DNA from: Azoarcus sp. Aa7
GTDB taxonomy: Bacteria; Pseudomonadota; Gammaproteobacteria; Burkholderiales; Rhodocyclaceae
Reading direction: 5' to 3'
DNA: 64,000 nt
Assembly: GCF_014822185.1 (NCBI RefSeq)
Contig: NZ_QVLR01000037.1
Location: 106,403-170,402 of the forward strand
The notes under the pieces were generated by a model, which was not told where the DNA came from, did not search any database, and saw nothing but the letters and a program-made list of their open reading frames with translations. Numbering within the stretch: position 1 is the stretch's first letter; each line of letters starts with the position of its first letter. Both the position numbers and the translations under genes were made by a program. Shown in pieces: positions 63,101-64,000 of the stretch.

Positions 63101-63535
63101 AAGCCCACCTGAATCGAGCATGTAGAGGTGAATGAAGGCTTCCGCTGCCGGCCGGCGTTGCAGGTAGACGGCAACGAAAGAGATCACGATCGGGTAGACC
63201 AGAGCTGCCAGCGTCGCCTGGATGGTCCACACAGTAGAGAAGTGCGTCAGTTGTTCTGCGGCCGCCCAATTGAACCAGGCGGGGGTGAACCAGTCCTGCG
63301 GGAGCACTGTTGCCAACACCAGCAGCGTGATCTGCAACGCCAGCAGCGAAAAGGCAAGCCGCAAGGGATGCTCGCCAGCGAACAGCAAATCCCGCTCCAA
63401 TTTTGACAGGGCCAGTCGGCGCCTCTGGATGTTCTGCGCGAACCACGCGGCCTCGTCGCGACGCGCGACCGTGCGGACGGACCATGGTGTCCGAAACAGG
63501 GCTCTGACTAAGCGAAACGCACACTCCAAAGGCAT
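60116..63535 (-). CDS. large membrane protein of unknown function
   Basis: A 1139-residue protein with four predicted membrane helices at about residues 58-78, 108-130, 143-168 and 176-198, followed by roughly 900 soluble residues. The soluble part is mostly helical (Trp-, Leu- and Arg-rich, for example YQLSNWWAFRVEEQGIIEH), turning to mixed alpha/beta near the C-terminus (TEAHLIMAKGGAPILLLDN). I recognise no domain, and see no nucleotide-binding, nuclease or protease signature. It stands alone on the minus strand with low-quality DNA on both sides, like an accessory gene. Large orphan membrane proteins of this design occur in phage-defence and stress loci, but nothing here proves such a role. 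Confidence 0.8.
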   Translation of the reverse strand: MPLECAFRLVRALFRTPWSVRTVARRDEAAWFAQNIQRRRLALSKLERDLLFAGEHPLRLAFSLLALQITLLVLATVLPQDWFTPAWFNWAAAEQLTHFSTVWTIQATLAALVYPIVISFVAVYLQRRPAAEAFIHLYMLDSGGLAAGLSSLGLVVVMGVQYLMLSTWGTAWLPGWAAIDTAWFVLNAALTTFFLFRTVEFLRPEVQARVIQRYTVNVALPREVQRLNSFQVLAGGIAKGWFPVPSYGDDKAPEGPRLLIGRGFREGDIQGRLRLRAQARLVDVRIWVVRLVVESWYHRALTSPRPDKPEAFGVNKSWPLFTLPMSPGTVYESELPLAMVADGPELSTWQRWLLRWSVVLHPTSRERYGIRVEAILGELAADARNMAAKPDNEGFERSYSTLIDLHGLLLAACMDKTETGEQGSWALLPDPESFFDRTLHKNWSNIYRGIFEAAIEGMVRDTRPLRRLCHLLQHLNGDGLRESPVEIREHLLQMPPLMMYQLSNWWAFRVEEQGIIEHSHKQMVLLRPPLNRVYDEVLSTFVAGWENSRPNKPRHNRGAHALDWATLPGVARLNVKHIEETARMLLAAVLRGDQAAAEWLADVLSKWWGTLAFDHEPYQLYDKTAFITIDDLGLAWPAFCAKFGLEADDAASQERLRATLQQGAFQGALRNYWTDVRLLTVELMLDWIRAVPVESARSSLAFEIAAGLLSGNQWKSGGQAADSLSTLSPPEYLVAKARQFAPSGEWRGGYIGRLDGFVERVKDMSRPNMVSSRVYSFGGADDVESLQESQLELLAVLAAGAWSLPRSLQRQMDVWFDARFNQYSSIDILRGRLKSWLERLDAQPGLSVEHIDLVKGRARSGVPAQAAIDGVKAGLLATQKALEERREETLAAQPIDQNRLLEIGRYASTSGFGKQKARFPVHLFQIGTTAENLEDFTLTFTQVRRGELTQLQMDQRAVNEAEYFADAMAQQVAVVVLRDVLHQSEVKEIAVQDAVAYWNALQTEAHLIMAKGGAPILLLDNATRPDWVWDWQHADFGATHKRPDDLQVRRIEGRGAGYQCDFNDIEVYVAPIPIGQSILLSSEAFRALTFTDYGDGRFVRAEVIELEGARNLVNLELTFSRKVEIGESRLTRLVYAIGK

Positions 63536-64000
63536 TTAGAAGCTCTTAGTGGTACTCAGCCAATCATTCTATCGCCATGATCTGCGCGTATGAGCGAAGG
63601 CACGCAATGAGGACCTCCCAGCCGAGTTTTGCTCGGTGCAACACATGGTGATTGGCAGGCGCAGGCGGCTGCGCCGAGAGACTGCAATCCTCGCCACGCC
63701 GGACATTGGCGCCAACCTGCTGGTATGGCAGCAAAGGTTCAGTCCTCGGCCAACAAGCGGAAGGTTGGAAGCGGGCAACTTGCCGAACAGGGCGAGATGT
63801 TCGGGGGGGGGGGTAATGTCAACTTGACGATGACTGCGTGTAAGCCTAGTGCTTGGAGTGCGGGTTCAATCTGTGTTGATTCGATCAAATGTATTGGTAA
63901 TCCGTGACACCGCCGCGATTATCGCCCGCGGTTGCGCCGATTAAGGTGTTCCAGTGCGGTATGGATGTCCCACGCTGTCCTGGGGGGTTGGGGTTGGGGT
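63536..64000. other. 465-base right-end region without recognisable gene
   Basis: Short frames exist on both strands but none has a ribosome binding site, family motif or consistent codon use. It contains a run of 11 G at 63803-63813 and ends with GGGGGGTTGGGGTTGGGGT, a guanine-rich tract. These may be sequencing or contig-end artefacts or true G-quadruplex-prone DNA. Confidence 0.5.

Noticed and set aside
1..64000. CRISPR arrays, rRNA and tRNA genes
   Set aside because: No regularly spaced repeats were seen, and no intergenic region shows a tRNA T-arm with matching acceptor stem or rRNA-like sequence. This was by eye only.

Overview
The window is GC-rich, densely coded bacterial DNA. Gene content (two ETF modules, class III CoA-transferase, sigma54-type control, hydantoinase-type ATP-dependent amidohydrolases, a DUF1329/DUF1302/MMPL cassette) suggests a metabolically versatile betaproteobacterium, probably Rhodocyclales (Aromatoleum/Azoarcus/Thauera-like). 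This placement is inference from gene content and protein similarity recalled from memory. I saw no rRNA, tRNA or CRISPR array.

Layout. (1) 1-2.0 kb, minus strand: a truncated serine esterase, a DoxX-family membrane protein, a small membrane protein and an aspartate/glutamate racemase. (2) 2.2-3.8 kb: non-coding or eroded DNA. (3) 3.8-12.4 kb, plus strand: an accessory island of five genes encoding an N-acetylmuramidase, a kexin/subtilisin-like protease, a lipoprotein, a trypsin-SleB fusion, and a membrane protein ending in a peptidoglycan-binding and an amidase/endopeptidase-type domain. It is bounded by eroded DNA on one side and an IS1182-type transposase remnant on the other. (4) 13.1-24.2 kb: MocR-type regulator, HyuA, MarC-like protein, HyuB, second HyuA, NCS1 permease, outer-membrane protein. 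(5) 24.4-27.3 kb, minus strand: CoA-transferase, etfB, etfA, terminator. (6) 27.9-30.6 kb: a PAS protein coupled to a sigma54 activator. (7) 30.9-37.7 kb: a trimethylamine-dehydrogenase-like flavoprotein, a membrane Fe-S protein fused to EtfB, EtfA and a universal stress protein. (8) 37.7-39.1 kb: a second MocR regulator. (9) 39.5-49.6 kb: DUF1329, DUF1302, MMPL exporter, YCF48-like protein, aldehyde dehydrogenase, a small secreted protein, MFS transporter. (10) 49.9-56.1 kb: GABA-type aminotransferase, semialdehyde dehydrogenase, N-terminally short NAD-glutamate dehydrogenase. (11) 56.2-59.8 kb: DUF3422 protein coupled to a P-loop kinase-like protein, then a cupin. (12) 60.1-63.5 kb: a 1139-residue orphan membrane protein.

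Two regulatory patterns tie the parts together. A palindrome TGTAYT-N12-ARTACA sits about 90-105 nt before the start codons of MocR regulator 1, hyuB and the GABA aminotransferase gene, suggesting one regulon joining ring-opening amidohydrolysis with omega-amino-acid catabolism. Paired TGCR-N4-TGCA elements lie 90-145 nt upstream of three sigma54-type promoters (one weak): before the PAS/activator operon, the flavoprotein/ETF operon and the DUF1329 operon. The simplest reading is a catabolic region for a nitrogen-containing, possibly N-methylated cyclic amide or amine: import, ATP-dependent ring opening, oxidative N-dealkylation through ETF into the quinone pool, transamination and oxidation to TCA intermediates. 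The substrate is not identifiable from sequence.
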